The notes under the pieces were generated by a model. The model searched no databases. It was not told where the DNA came from and worked only from the letters and a program-made list of their open reading frames with translations. From CAYOFK01 sp964403185 (GTDB taxonomy: Bacteria; Bacteroidota; Bacteroidia; Bacteroidales; VadinHA17): a stretch of 14,065 nt of DNA. A program made the translations under genes and the position numbers. This document shows positions 6,591 to 14,065 of the stretch, in pieces. The stretch covers positions 1 to 14,065 of the forward strand of contig CAYOFK010000078.1 of NCBI GenBank assembly GCA_964403185.1. The letters run 5' to 3'. How positions within the stretch are numbered: the first letter of the stretch is position 1; each line of letters begins with the position of its first letter.

Positions 6591-8015
6591 TTAAACCTTC
6601 CGGTCCTTCCATTTTCCCCTTCTGAAAACTATTATGCTGATGAGGGTCAGCAGGGTTTCTGCAGTGATGATTGAATAATAAACACCCTGTTCTTTCATCC
6701 CCAATGAAATAGCAAGGAAATAGGCCAGCGGTATTTCGACTATCCAGAAACACAACAGATTGATCCTGGTTGGCGTTAAAGTGTCGCCGGCACCATTAAA
6801 AGCCTGAACCAATATCATGCCCAATCCATAGAATACATAACCATAGCTAATGATCCTCAGACACATAGCGCCACTATTAATCACTCCTTCATTGTCAATG
6901 AACAGTTCAATAAACAACCGGGGAAATGCAATAAAGATTGCAGCCACAAATCCGAGGAAAATCATGTTGACACGACCTGTGATCCAGACAGACCGTTCAG
7001 CCCTTTCAGGTTTATTTGCTCCAAGATTCTGCCCCACGAGTGTGGCGGCTGCATTACTTAATCCCCAGGCCGGTAACAGGGAAAAAATTATGATCCGGAT
7101 GGCTATGGTGTAGCCGGCCAGGACCTCACTTCCAAAAATTGCAGTGATGCGCACTAATCCTATCCAGCTGGATGTTGCGATTATGGATTGCCCTATGCCT
7201 CCGAGTGACAACCGGATAAGGCTTTTAATGACCTTGAAATTGAGCTTTAAGTGTTTTGCATTCAGATGAACACGCCCCCGGCCTTTGAATAGCAGGTAAA
7301 ACTGGTAGCAAACGGCAAGACCACGGCCGATGTTTGTGGCTACTGCCGCCCCGGTTACTCCCAATTCGGGGAATGGACCAAGACCAAATATCAGACAAGG
7401 ATCCAAAATGATATTTACCAGGTTGGCCATCCAAAGTACCCTCATGGAAATGGCTGCATCACCCGCACTTCTGAAAATGGCATTGATAATAAACAAGAGC
7501 ATGATGATGGTATTTCCTCCCAGCATGATCGCTGTGTACTTGTAGCCATCACGAATGATCTCAGGCTCAGCACCCATGGCTGTTAAAAACGATTTGGCAA
7601 GGATGATTCCGGAGATGGATATGAAAAGGGAAACAAAGATTCCTGTGGCAATTGCCTGCACCGCCGCAACAGCAGCCTTTTCCGGTTTTTTCTCACCAAT
7701 TCTCCGGGATACCAGGGCTGTTGTGGCAACACTCAGTCCCATGCCGATGGAATAAATAATGGTCATAAATGATTCTGTAATACCCACTGTGGCAACGGCT
7801 CCCGGACCTAATTTTGATACGAAAAAGATGTCGACTACAGCAAATACCGACTCCATGACCATCTCAAGTACCATGGGGATTGAAAGCAGCAAAATGGCCC
7901 GACCCAGTTTCCCCGAGGTGAAATCATATTCTGTGCCGGCAATGGAATCTTTAATATCTCTGAGTAATTGCCGGATATGGAAGCGGAGTGTAGTATCCTG
8001 AGTCTCGGTTGCCAT
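6591..8015 (-). CDS. MATE family efflux transporter
   Basis: The 474-residue protein is a multidrug and toxin extrusion (MATE) secondary transporter that exports drugs, dyes or metabolites using a sodium or proton gradient across the inner membrane. It has about twelve hydrophobic segments in two homologous halves. The N-half opens with the family-typical GKLGRAILLLSIPMVLEM, followed by DIFFVSKLG and an ALVSRRIGE loop; mid-protein it has FRSAGDA and NIILDPCLIFG, and the C-half has TLVGQNLGA and QAFNGAGDT, the duplicated family signatures. Length is normal, and an extra 38-residue cytoplasmic N-terminal tail is present. Substrate cannot be told from sequence. It is transcribed leftward, apparently alone: 432 bp separate it from the upstream gene on the same strand. 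No regulator gene lies beside it. Confidence 0.93.
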   Translation of the reverse strand: MATETQDTTLRFHIRQLLRDIKDSIAGTEYDFTSGKLGRAILLLSIPMVLEMVMESVFAVVDIFFVSKLGPGAVATVGITESFMTIIYSIGMGLSVATTALVSRRIGEKKPEKAAVAAVQAIATGIFVSLFISISGIILAKSFLTAMGAEPEIIRDGYKYTAIMLGGNTIIMLLFIINAIFRSAGDAAISMRVLWMANLVNIILDPCLIFGLGPFPELGVTGAAVATNIGRGLAVCYQFYLLFKGRGRVHLNAKHLKLNFKVIKSLIRLSLGGIGQSIIATSSWIGLVRITAIFGSEVLAGYTIAIRIIIFSLLPAWGLSNAAATLVGQNLGANKPERAERSVWITGRVNMIFLGFVAAIFIAFPRLFIELFIDNEGVINSGAMCLRIISYGYVFYGLGMILVQAFNGAGDTLTPTRINLLCFWIVEIPLAYFLAISLGMKEQGVYYSIITAETLLTLISIIVFRRGKWKDRKV

Positions 8016-8166
8016 TCAGATCAAATGATTATTATTCGGTTTCAGAAATGAAGGAATCAGATTTAGTATTTATTTAAAGCCAGGGTTTTACCTTGCTGGT
8101 CTTTCAATTAGCCTGGAACCGAATAGCCTTCCCTCACCTACAATCGGAGCCCGGCGCTTTGTCACA

Positions 8167-8196
8167 CTGAGCATTGCCCTGAGCCACGTCCTGAGC
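8167..8196. repeat. three CTGAGC words at exact 12-bp spacing
   Basis: CTGAGC occurs at 8167-8172, 8179-8184 and 8191-8196, with different 6-base fillers between. The third copy continues as TTGTGGAA. The region looks like a decayed intergenic repeat. Confidence 0.6.
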
Positions 8197-8405
8197 TTGT
8201 GGAATGATTACCAAAGGTTTGTCGAACGCTGGGCGAAGCCTAACCTCACGAGCAGGCTTGTGTACCTGCTGGTGTGTAGCGAGTAACTCTGGACTGACGA
8301 AGTGTGGGAACAGGCTTAAGCCGGTAAAGTAATCTCAGAACTTTAGCCTAAACAATAATTAAAGCCCTGCTCACTACCCGGATCGGCCAGAACTTGTAAA
8401 TATAA

Positions 8406-8440
8406 TAACCTTCCAGCGTTCTCGCAACCTGGAAGGGTTA
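8406..8440 (-). terminator. hairpin terminator for the UROD-like gene
   Basis: TAACCTTCCAG at 8406-8416 pairs with CTGGAAGGGTTA at 8429-8440, with one bulged G and a 12-base loop. On the minus strand the stem starts 7 bases after the TGA of the UROD-like gene and is followed by a T-rich ATTATATTTAC, which suits intrinsic termination. The gene is therefore probably not co-transcribed with the MATE gene. Confidence 0.65.
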
Positions 8441-8447
8441 CGGTAAT

Positions 8448-9689
8448 TCAGGGGTTGATTGAATTAAACATGGCCACAATGTTTGCAGGTGGCACATTGG
8501 CCATAATATTGTGTACTTGCTGAAAAACAAAACCACCGCCCGGGTTAAAAATTTCAATTTGATTCTTTACATGTGATTGAATTTCTGCCGGTGAGGCATT
8601 GGGCAGCATCTGCCGGGTATCGCATCCCCCTCCCCAGAAAGTGAGGCCGGCCCCGAATTCTTTTTTGAGTATTTCAGGTTCCATTCCCCGGCATGAGATC
8701 TGAACGGGATTGATGGCATCCAGTCCGGCATCGATCAGGTCGGGCAGCAGTTCATAAACACCGCCGCAACAGTGCAACATAACTGTTACTTCGGCCAGTT
8801 CCTTCGCCCGGTTCCACATTCTTTTATGGTATGGCTTATAAAATTCCCTGTAGGTTTCAGGACTGATCAGGGGACCATTCTGGCCTCCAAGATCGTCACC
8901 GAAAACTATTACATCGATATAGGGTCCAACTGCTGACAGCCATTTCTCAAGGTTCTTCAGGTGGATACTGCAAAGGGCTTCAGATAATTCCGCCACTTTA
9001 TCGGGATACATACTCACATATAAAAGGTAATTATCCATGCGGTACAACATCTGTGGAATTTCAAACATATTGCCGCCGAACAATCCGATGATGGCCCGGC
9101 CGGTTTTTTCCCGGAGTGCTTTAGCCTGTTCCTCCATTTCTGTCAGGCCTGTAATATCCAGTTTGAGATGGGCCCCCGGATGGTTTACTCCTGTCCAGAT
9201 GGTTTGTTCCAAAAGGTCCTCAAGATCTGAAAAGTCATCAGATTCAATACCCCGTTCCATCAGGGGGAAATGGGTTTGCTCAAAGTATAAAACTCCTTTT
9301 TTCTGAACTCCCAGTTCAAGTCCATCGTCATCATAGACAAACCAATCATCGCCGTGTTTTTCAATATTGATATAAGAAGGGATCTCGCAGCGTGTTCCAT
9401 CCGGCAATACCCAGGGTTTCCAGTCATGGTCCCTCAGTAAAAACCCCCTGCCCATTTCAACGGTGTCCACACCAAACAGATCCAGAACATCCTCATCCAC
9501 TATGGCCAGTTGCTGAACCAAATCGTACACCCGTATGGGTTTTTCATCAAGATCGAGATATTTTCTGAGCCGGGCGTAGGCAATGGCTGCAATGCCTGAA
9601 GACCGGTGGCCTGAAAGATCAACAGGCACCCGGTCGGTTTCCTCATGATTTAATGCTTTTAATACGCGTTCTCTGGGAGTACGGATCAT
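8448..9689 (-). CDS. uroporphyrinogen decarboxylase-like protein (MtaA/CmuA methyltransferase type)
   Basis: The 413-residue protein belongs to the uroporphyrinogen decarboxylase superfamily. The N-terminus, TPRERVLKALNHEETDRVPVD, is the usual opening of the methyltransferase-like branch rather than of heme-pathway HemE. A zinc site of the H-x-C...C type is visible: H306 and C308 in LHCCGG, and C356 in GGGCDTR. MtaA and MtbA use this pattern to bind thiol zinc for methyl transfer from a corrinoid protein to coenzyme M. Other family features are FGDDLGGQNGPLISPETYREF and LIDAGLDAINPVQ. Bacteroidetes and Planctomycetes carry many such paralogues of unknown substrate. No corrinoid protein, activator or partner methyltransferase is encoded here. 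It is a cytoplasmic, single-gene unit, divergent from the LolA-like gene. True heme-pathway function is unlikely. Confidence 0.85.
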   Translation of the reverse strand: MIRTPRERVLKALNHEETDRVPVDLSGHRSSGIAAIAYARLRKYLDLDEKPIRVYDLVQQLAIVDEDVLDLFGVDTVEMGRGFLLRDHDWKPWVLPDGTRCEIPSYINIEKHGDDWFVYDDDGLELGVQKKGVLYFEQTHFPLMERGIESDDFSDLEDLLEQTIWTGVNHPGAHLKLDITGLTEMEEQAKALREKTGRAIIGLFGGNMFEIPQMLYRMDNYLLYVSMYPDKVAELSEALCSIHLKNLEKWLSAVGPYIDVIVFGDDLGGQNGPLISPETYREFYKPYHKRMWNRAKELAEVTVMLHCCGGVYELLPDLIDAGLDAINPVQISCRGMEPEILKKEFGAGLTFWGGGCDTRQMLPNASPAEIQSHVKNQIEIFNPGGGFVFQQVHNIMANVPPANIVAMFNSINP

Positions 9690-9795
9690 GATGATTTGTG
9701 AATTAGGAAGCCTAAGTTAACTTATTTCCAAAAGTGAGCCAAGTGGATCAATATTATTTGTAATAAAGTACCAAAAGTTCTTCAATTCTTCCACA

Positions 9796-9803
9796 TATTT
9801 TTG
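9796..9803 (+). promoter_or_regulatory. candidate -7 box for the LolA-like / GH36 operon
   Basis: TATTTTTG matches the Bacteroidetes -7 consensus TAnnTTTG exactly. Transcription would begin near 9810, giving a leader of roughly 55 bases before the preferred ATG at 9866. No good TTTG -33 element lies 19-21 bp upstream, so confidence is moderate. Confidence 0.45.
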
Positions 9804-9865
9804 TAAATTGATGGTGCAGAATGCCAGGTAATAAACAGCATGGATTTTTTTTAAAAACCGATCTC

Positions 9866-10789
9866 ATGAAAACCCGGATCCGGACTCAGTTTTTACTTCC
9901 CTGGATGCTTCTTGCCGGCCTGTTCCCGGCAGTATGCCAGGCCCAGTTCACTGCAGAAATGGTGAATGTTCAGCCCAGGGGAGAACGTGTTTTTAAAGTG
10001 ACACACAATGGGGCCCGGTACAGGTATGACTTTAAGGAAGGCAATGAAGAAATGATCCTCATTGTTGATCCCGGGCAAAAGCGATCCAGTATCCTGATCC
10101 CTTCCATGCAGTTTGTACATTATATGGAAATCCAATCCATGAACAGTCTCAGTAACGATCCTGTACAAAGCTTTTTCTATTTCATGGATAATTATGATAC
10201 GAAGGAGGGAGATACGGAGTCTGTTAACGGACGCGCTGCAAAAGTTATCGAAGTAAAATATGGCGATCAAAAATTGTTCACATGCTGGTTGTCAGAGGAG
10301 TTGAATTTCCCGTTAAAAATTGTGAATGAACAGCAAAAAGGAATGTATATGGAGCTCCGTAATATCTCCATTGGTGAAACAGATCCCTCCTTATTTGAAA
10401 TTCCGGAGTTTTATACAGAAGTGGATAACAAGATGAGACCCGTCATTCCTGAACCTCCGGCACCAACTGCCTGGAAGGAGATTAAGCAAAAGGTCCCCTT
10501 TGTTGAGACCTTTAGCAGGGGTGATAAAATCCGGTTTATTGTTGAGACCGGGATCTATCATAAACTGATCCTTGAAAATGCCAGTGAGGAGCCTGCAAAG
10601 GTGATCAGTTTCCAGTTCAGAAATGGAGAACTTGTGCCGGATAATGAGCAGGGCCCTGTGTCGACCCGCACCAGCAGGTTGTATAAGGGCGAGAAGACGA
10701 CGGATACACGCGCCTGGAAAAAAGGTGTGGAAATTGTCCTTGAAGTGCATGAGGGGCAGATGAAGATTGAGGTGAAACCGGAGAGATAG
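9866..10789 (+). CDS. secreted LolA-like / DUF4412-like protein
   Basis: Starting at ATG 9866 gives 307 residues with a clean signal peptide (basic MKTRIR, hydrophobic core, probable cleavage after CQA near residue 27). An upstream ATG at 9821 would add 15 hydrophilic residues before the signal and is less likely. Residues about 28-200 look like a single antiparallel beta-sheet protein of the LolA/LolB or DUF4412 type: GARYRYDFKEGNEEMILIVDPGQKR-like strands, SILIPSMQFVHYME, VNGRAAKVIEVKY, FTCWLSEELNFPLKI and a SLFEIPEFY ending are typical of outer-membrane-lipoprotein-sorting-like folds. The C-terminal 100 residues are a second beta-rich segment I do not recognise. Cysteine-based lipidation is not indicated. 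The gene lies 25 bp before the GH36 gene, so they are likely co-transcribed. The function is unknown; the fold suggests binding a hydrophobic ligand or chaperoning a secreted partner. Confidence 0.7.
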   Translation: MKTRIRTQFLLPWMLLAGLFPAVCQAQFTAEMVNVQPRGERVFKVTHNGARYRYDFKEGNEEMILIVDPGQKRSSILIPSMQFVHYMEIQSMNSLSNDPVQSFFYFMDNYDTKEGDTESVNGRAAKVIEVKYGDQKLFTCWLSEELNFPLKIVNEQQKGMYMELRNISIGETDPSLFEIPEFYTEVDNKMRPVIPEPPAPTAWKEIKQKVPFVETFSRGDKIRFIVETGIYHKLILENASEEPAKVISFQFRNGELVPDNEQGPVSTRTSRLYKGEKTTDTRAWKKGVEIVLEVHEGQMKIEVKPER

Positions 10790-10814
10790 TTTATAAGTGA
10801 CTTATTAACCACCC

Positions 10815-12908
10815 ATGAGATTCAAAATATTTCTCACCCTGGTTTTATCAGGCATCCTGATCTCTTCCTGCAGTTTTTTGGGGGATGATGGTCCGCCGGT
10901 TGAGGGACTGGACATAGATTGGGAAGGCCAAATGCTGTCGCTCAGTTATGATGGCCAGGTCATTTTCCAGGGCCGTATCAACCTTCCGAAAGATCAGATC
11001 CGTGTAACTGCCCTGACAGATAAAAAGGGAAAAACCCTTTCCCAGGTTATTTCCTTTACTTCAACTGTTGGGGAACCTGTGATGATTGAGGGAACCATAT
11101 ATGCATCGGACCAGGCTTTCCCTTGTGAGGCTGACAGGCCGGTGTACAGGAGAGACCTGGTCAGGCACAGTTACGGACCCAGTCACAGTTTGCGCAATGA
11201 TGGGGTTTATGATCGTTTTTCCGATTGGGTATTTTCTGTGGATTTTCCTGCCGTTGTGGTCATTGATCCGGATGCTGAAGGAGCAGGCCGTACTGGCTTT
11301 GAATGCACGATTTCGGGCCGGCAGGTGGGCCTGAGATTCAGGCCCCGCTTTTACCAGCAACACCGGGGCCTGGCCTATTTTGAACCATGGGAACATGAAC
11401 TATGGGATCAGCCTGTAAACGGATGGTGTTCCTGGTTTGCTTATTTTCAGGATGTAACAGAGGAAAACATCAAAGAAGTAGCAGATGTACTTGAGGAAAC
11501 CCTGGTTCCATTCGGATTGAATTACCTGCAGATTGACGATGGTTACCAGCAGGTCCCTGCAGGATTGCCTGAAACCTGGAATATCCCCAATGAGAAGTTC
11601 CCATCAGGCATGGACAGTTTAAGTAATTATATCTCGGAAAGGGGAATGAAACCGGGAATCTGGACCTATACTTCATTCCGGCAGGAAGATTTTGCCTTTG
11701 AACATCCTGAGTATTTTGTGAAAGATGAGAATGGGGATCCGGCTTTTGGACGTTGGGTTGGCTACGTGCTGGACGGTTCAAATCCATCTGCCCTGGACAG
11801 TATTGTAAAACCCATCTATACCAACTTTGTGGACATGGGATGGCAGTATTTTAAGGTGGATGCGCTCAGGCACCTGCGTTATGAAGGCTACAACAGTTAT
11901 GCCGGTTATTACACTAATAGGAACCTTCGCCCCGTAACCGTGTACAGGGATTTTGTGATGGCTATCAGGGAGGCCATCAGCAGGGATCATTTCATGCTGG
12001 GTTGCTGGGGCCCCCGGCCTGAATTGGTGGGCATCATTGACGGCTGCCGTATCGGTGGGGATGGTTACGGCTATGCCTGTCTGACCCAATTCAATTCTTT
12101 TAATAATGTGGTCTGGCGGAATGATCCGGACCATATTGAGCTCAGCGAAAAAGAAGCCTATCGTTCCAGTATGGTCACTGCGCTTACAGGCTCTCTGTTT
12201 ATGGTGACCGATAAACCGGAAGTTTACAGATCTGAACTGATAGAACCGGCCAGGCGGGCCATTCCGGTTCTGTTTACCCGTCCCGGGCAACTGTATGATG
12301 TGGATCCGTCAAGAACATTGGATCTGGATCGCGTTGATGCAGAGGTGAGCGGCGACCTTCAAAGACCGTTTGAGGGGAGCATTTACAGTCCGTATAACCT
12401 GTTCCTGCTTGAGGTGAATACACCATTTGAAAACTGGAATATACTTGGCAGAATTTTAGAAAAGGAGGAGGAGATATTTTTTGAGGACCTGGGACTGAAG
12501 TCTGGCGTGGAGTATCATTTGTATGAATTCTGGAGCGGACGCTATAAGGGTTTTGAAAGCGATAGTTTTGCACCGGGCCCTATTGATCCGGAATTTAATT
12601 GCCAGGCCTGGGTGATCAGGGAAAAGCTGGCCCGCCCCCAGATCATTTCCACAAACCGGCATATTTCTTCGGGAGGCCTGGAATTGGAAGATGTAAGCTG
12701 GGAGGCTTTGACCCTTAGCGGCAGGAGCCAGGTAGTCGGGAATGATCCCTATACCCTGGTTCTTTATGAACCGGGATCCTATATTATTAACTCGGTATTT
12801 GTGGTGAACGGAAATTTGAAATCGAATTCAAAGAGGGGGAATATCCGAACCATTACCATGACAGCACCCACCTCATCATTAATCAGATGGGAGGTGAAAT
12901 ATGAATAA
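10815..12908 (+). CDS. GH36-type alpha-galactosidase-like lipoprotein
   Basis: The 697-residue protein starts with a lipoprotein signal ending ISSC, C19 being lipidated; the mature start is acidic (GDDG), which may favour surface display. Residues about 30-190 form a beta-sandwich N-domain, about 200-500 a TIM barrel, and the last ~130 residues a beta C-domain. Barrel motifs fit clan GH-D, family 36: NGWCSWFAYF, QIDDGYQ with D241 and D242, YFKVDALRH with D349 as likely nucleophile, GCWGPRPE and CRIGGDGYG with D416 as likely acid/base. Such enzymes release alpha-linked galactose, or related alpha-sugars, with retention. Annotators often name such proteins alpha-galactosidase or raffinose-synthase-like; the exact sugar is not determinable here. 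It follows the LolA-like gene by 25 bp. No SusC/SusD pair or other glycosidase is in the window. Confidence 0.85.
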   Translation: MRFKIFLTLVLSGILISSCSFLGDDGPPVEGLDIDWEGQMLSLSYDGQVIFQGRINLPKDQIRVTALTDKKGKTLSQVISFTSTVGEPVMIEGTIYASDQAFPCEADRPVYRRDLVRHSYGPSHSLRNDGVYDRFSDWVFSVDFPAVVVIDPDAEGAGRTGFECTISGRQVGLRFRPRFYQQHRGLAYFEPWEHELWDQPVNGWCSWFAYFQDVTEENIKEVADVLEETLVPFGLNYLQIDDGYQQVPAGLPETWNIPNEKFPSGMDSLSNYISERGMKPGIWTYTSFRQEDFAFEHPEYFVKDENGDPAFGRWVGYVLDGSNPSALDSIVKPIYTNFVDMGWQYFKVDALRHLRYEGYNSYAGYYTNRNLRPVTVYRDFVMAIREAISRDHFMLGCWGPRPELVGIIDGCRIGGDGYGYACLTQFNSFNNVVWRNDPDHIELSEKEAYRSSMVTALTGSLFMVTDKPEVYRSELIEPARRAIPVLFTRPGQLYDVDPSRTLDLDRVDAEVSGDLQRPFEGSIYSPYNLFLLEVNTPFENWNILGRILEKEEEIFFEDLGLKSGVEYHLYEFWSGRYKGFESDSFAPGPIDPEFNCQAWVIREKLARPQIISTNRHISSGGLELEDVSWEALTLSGRSQVVGNDPYTLVLYEPGSYIINSVFVVNGNLKSNSKRGNIRTITMTAPTSSLIRWEVKYE

Positions 12909-12943
12909 GCACCTCATTACCGCCACAAAGGATTAAACCTTTA

Positions 12944-12978
12944 AAGACCTACGAGGTTTTTGAAACCTCGTAGGTCTT
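12944..12978. terminator. perfect 16-bp palindromic hairpin, likely bidirectional terminator or intergenic repeat
   Basis: The arm AAGACCTACGAGGTTT at 12944-12959 pairs base for base with 12963-12978 around a TTG loop. It lies 35 bp after the GH36 stop, between convergent genes, where a terminator is expected. There is no strong T-run on either side, so it may instead be a mobile-type palindromic repeat. GGATTAA at 12930-12936 and TTAATCC at 12977-12983 offer a competing pairing. Confidence 0.6.
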
Positions 12979-13076
12979 AATCCGGATTACGAATTATACA
13001 AGAAGTTGCTTGCCCTCCCTTAATTGGAGCCCACCTGGGAGGTGGACACCGATTTTCCTTCTCTCGCCCGGAGTTC

Positions 13077-13259
13077 CTGTTTTCTGTTTTCCGAAAAAGA
13101 CACCCAAAAAGAAAAATCAATCTAACATTAAAACAAATATAACATCAAGATAACGGGACACCCAAAGTTACAAAACCATTAACCATAAATCGCTATTAGA
13201 CTGTTTATTAAGATGGTTTGATAATCAATATTTCAAGGTGTACGGAAAACAGGAAACAG
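13077..13259. repeat. 17-bp inverted repeat bounding an AT-rich 183-bp segment
   Basis: CTGTTTTCTGTTTTCCG at 13077-13093 and its reverse complement at 13243-13259 match at 16 of 17 positions. Inside, AAACCAT at 13173-13179 pairs with ATGGTTT at 13213-13219. The interior is clearly richer in A and T than the flanking genes. No target-site duplication is evident. Confidence 0.6.
13134..13166 (-). promoter_or_regulatory. orphan candidate promoter, minus strand
   Basis: On the minus strand TTTG (13166-13163) is followed after 21 bases by TATATTTG (13141-13134), close to the Bacteroidetes TTTG / TAnnTTTG pattern. No minus-strand gene lies downstream before the hairpin at 12944-12978, so it would drive a short RNA or be a chance match in AT-rich sequence. 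Confidence 0.3.
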
Positions 13260-13274
13260 ATGCCATGTTCTGAA

Positions 13275-14065
13275 TTAGGGTGCCATTTCGTAATAAATCC
13301 CCGAATCGGGACCGAGGGGGAAGCCTGCCAGCAGCCAGCCTACCAGTAATAATGTCCAAACCAGAAAGAATGCAATGGAGTATGGCAGCATGGTGGCAAT
13401 AACGGTTCCGATTCCGGCTTTTTTGTCATACTTCTGTATGAAGGCAATGATCAGTGCAAAAAAGCTCATCATGGGGGAAACCACGTTGGTCACACTATCC
13501 CCTATACGGTACACCACCTGAGAAAGTTCAGGGGAGTAACCCAGGAGCATAAACATGGGAATGAACACGGGAGCCATGATGGCCCATTTTGCAGAGGCAC
13601 TGCCCATAGCCATATTTATAATTCCGGAAAGTATAATAAACAGGATCATAAGAGGGATCATTCCAAGGCCGGAAGCCATGACCAGGTTGGCTCCTTTAAT
13701 TGCAAAAATGATTCCCAGATTGCTCCATTTGAAAAAGGCTACAAACTGTGCGGCAAAAAACACAAGTACATAATAAATGCTCAGCGACTTCATGGCTTCG
13801 CCCATCCCTATCATGACATCGGCATCGGATTTATATTTCCTGATGGTGAACCCATAAACGATGCCCATAAGGGCGGCAGTAATAAACAACATGGCCACCA
13901 CACCTTTGATCAGGGGAGAGCTTAGCACTCCATTATCCGGGCCACGTAAGAATCCTCCGTCAGGAATGATGCCGGCCATGGTGATGGCCAGGATCACAAG
14001 TAGGGCTATAAGAGCATTTCTGAGCCCTTTCTTTTCAAGTTTTGTGAGCGTGCTGATTTTTTCAC
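13275..14065 (-). CDS. AbgT family transporter, C-terminal part (5' end beyond window)
   Basis: The AbgT family includes E. coli AbgT, an importer of p-aminobenzoyl-glutamate, and members reported to export sulfonamide-type drugs; the substrate here is unknown. About 263 C-terminal residues are visible; the frame stays open to the window edge, so the GTG at 13997 is internal and not the true start. Typical features are a hydrophilic ISTLTKLEKKGLRNAL stretch leading into a membrane helix at the edge, several further membrane segments, the re-entrant region with INMAMGSASAKWAIMAPVFIPM, and the signature GDSVTNVVSPMMSFF, which is characteristic of the family. The stop TAA is at 13275-13277, 15 bp from the inverted-repeat arm. 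It converges with the GH36 gene and is unrelated to it in function as far as can be seen. Confidence 0.9.
   Translation of the reverse strand, partial: EKISTLTKLEKKGLRNALIALLVILAITMAGIIPDGGFLRGPDNGVLSSPLIKGVVAMLFITAALMGIVYGFTIRKYKSDADVMIGMGEAMKSLSIYYVLVFFAAQFVAFFKWSNLGIIFAIKGANLVMASGLGMIPLMILFIILSGIINMAMGSASAKWAIMAPVFIPMFMLLGYSPELSQVVYRIGDSVTNVVSPMMSFFALIIAFIQKYDKKAGIGTVIATMLPYSIAFFLVWTLLLVGWLLAGFPLGPDSGIYYEMAP

Larger units (their letters stand above)
8016..8447. other. 432-bp spacer with degenerate repeats, no gene seen
   Basis: This lies between two leftward genes. The part next to the MATE start (8016-8100) is AT-rich and probably carries its promoter, though no exact TAnnTTTG was found. 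Positions 8126-8151 hold a copy of the GGAGCC-ending motif. Positions 8167-8196 hold CTGAGC words at a 12-bp period, followed by GAGCTTGTGGAA and TTGTCGAACGC, resembling CTGAGC/GTCGAA intergenic repeats common in environmental Bacteroidetes genomes. AGCAGG and CCTGCT near 8262-8280 form a short hairpin. The right end holds the terminator of the next gene. I see no tRNA or credible open reading frame. Confidence 0.6.
12909..13274. other. 366-bp convergent spacer with hairpins and inverted repeat, no gene seen
   Basis: This lies between the GH36 stop and the AbgT stop. From left: a perfect 16-bp hairpin (12944-12978), a GGAGCC-type motif (13008-13031), a short GC-rich hairpin CCACCT/AGGTGG (13031-13045), and an AT-rich segment bounded by a 17-bp inverted repeat (13077-13259). 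A minus-strand promoter-like pair lies inside that segment. No open reading frame of note was seen. Confidence 0.6.

Noticed and set aside
11778..12290. 170-residue antisense open frame within the GH36 gene
   Set aside because: It lies wholly inside a gene with clear catalytic motifs, and its composition is that of a reverse-frame shadow.
13077..13259. Insertion sequence
   Set aside because: There is no transposase reading frame and no target-site duplication; at most it is a non-autonomous element.

Overview
The window looks like ordinary chromosome from a member of the Bacteroidetes, probably an uncultured or environmental lineage. Supporting signs are a DUF4294 protein (a family I know only from this phylum), start codons with little or no Shine-Dalgarno sequence, candidate promoters with the TAnnTTTG -7 box, several lipoproteins and secreted proteins, and a perfect intergenic palindrome of a kind I remember from this phylum. 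No rRNA, tRNA, CRISPR array, insertion sequence, phage gene or plasmid function was found.

Layout, left to right. Positions 1-55 hold a 21-bp tandem repeat at the window edge. A DUF4294 secreted protein follows on the minus strand (182-790). A rightward group comes next: a membrane zincin-like DUF3267 protein (1008-1646), dihydrofolate reductase folA (1774-2274), a Tat-exported ThuA-like protein (2280-3104) and a large lipoprotein (3131-6307). The last three are close enough to be one operon. Two leftward genes follow: a MATE efflux pump (6591-8015) and a uroporphyrinogen-decarboxylase-like protein (8448-9689). They are separated by a 432-bp repeat-rich spacer, and the second has its own terminator-like hairpin. 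Another rightward pair follows, spaced 25 bp: a LolA-like secreted protein (9866-10789) and a GH36-type alpha-galactosidase-like lipoprotein (10815-12908). The window closes with a repeat-rich convergent spacer and the 3' part of an AbgT-family transporter (13275 to the edge, minus strand).

The most interesting gene is the 1058-residue lipoprotein. It joins an N-terminal GHL10/DUF187 glycosidase domain, the family of E. coli DigH, which cuts peptidoglycan glycans stripped of stem peptides, to a C-terminal Amidase_3 domain, the family that strips those peptides. SH3-like and beta-sandwich regions lie between them. One polypeptide may therefore make and then consume denuded glycan strands. This is inference from domain content.

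The non-coding parts are the second point of interest. Three spacers carry a degenerate motif ending in GGAGCC. One spacer carries CTGAGC words at an exact 12-bp period. The last spacer contains a perfect 16-bp hairpin and an AT-rich segment bounded by a 17-bp inverted repeat with an orphan promoter-like signal. I see no defence, mobile or biosynthetic system.
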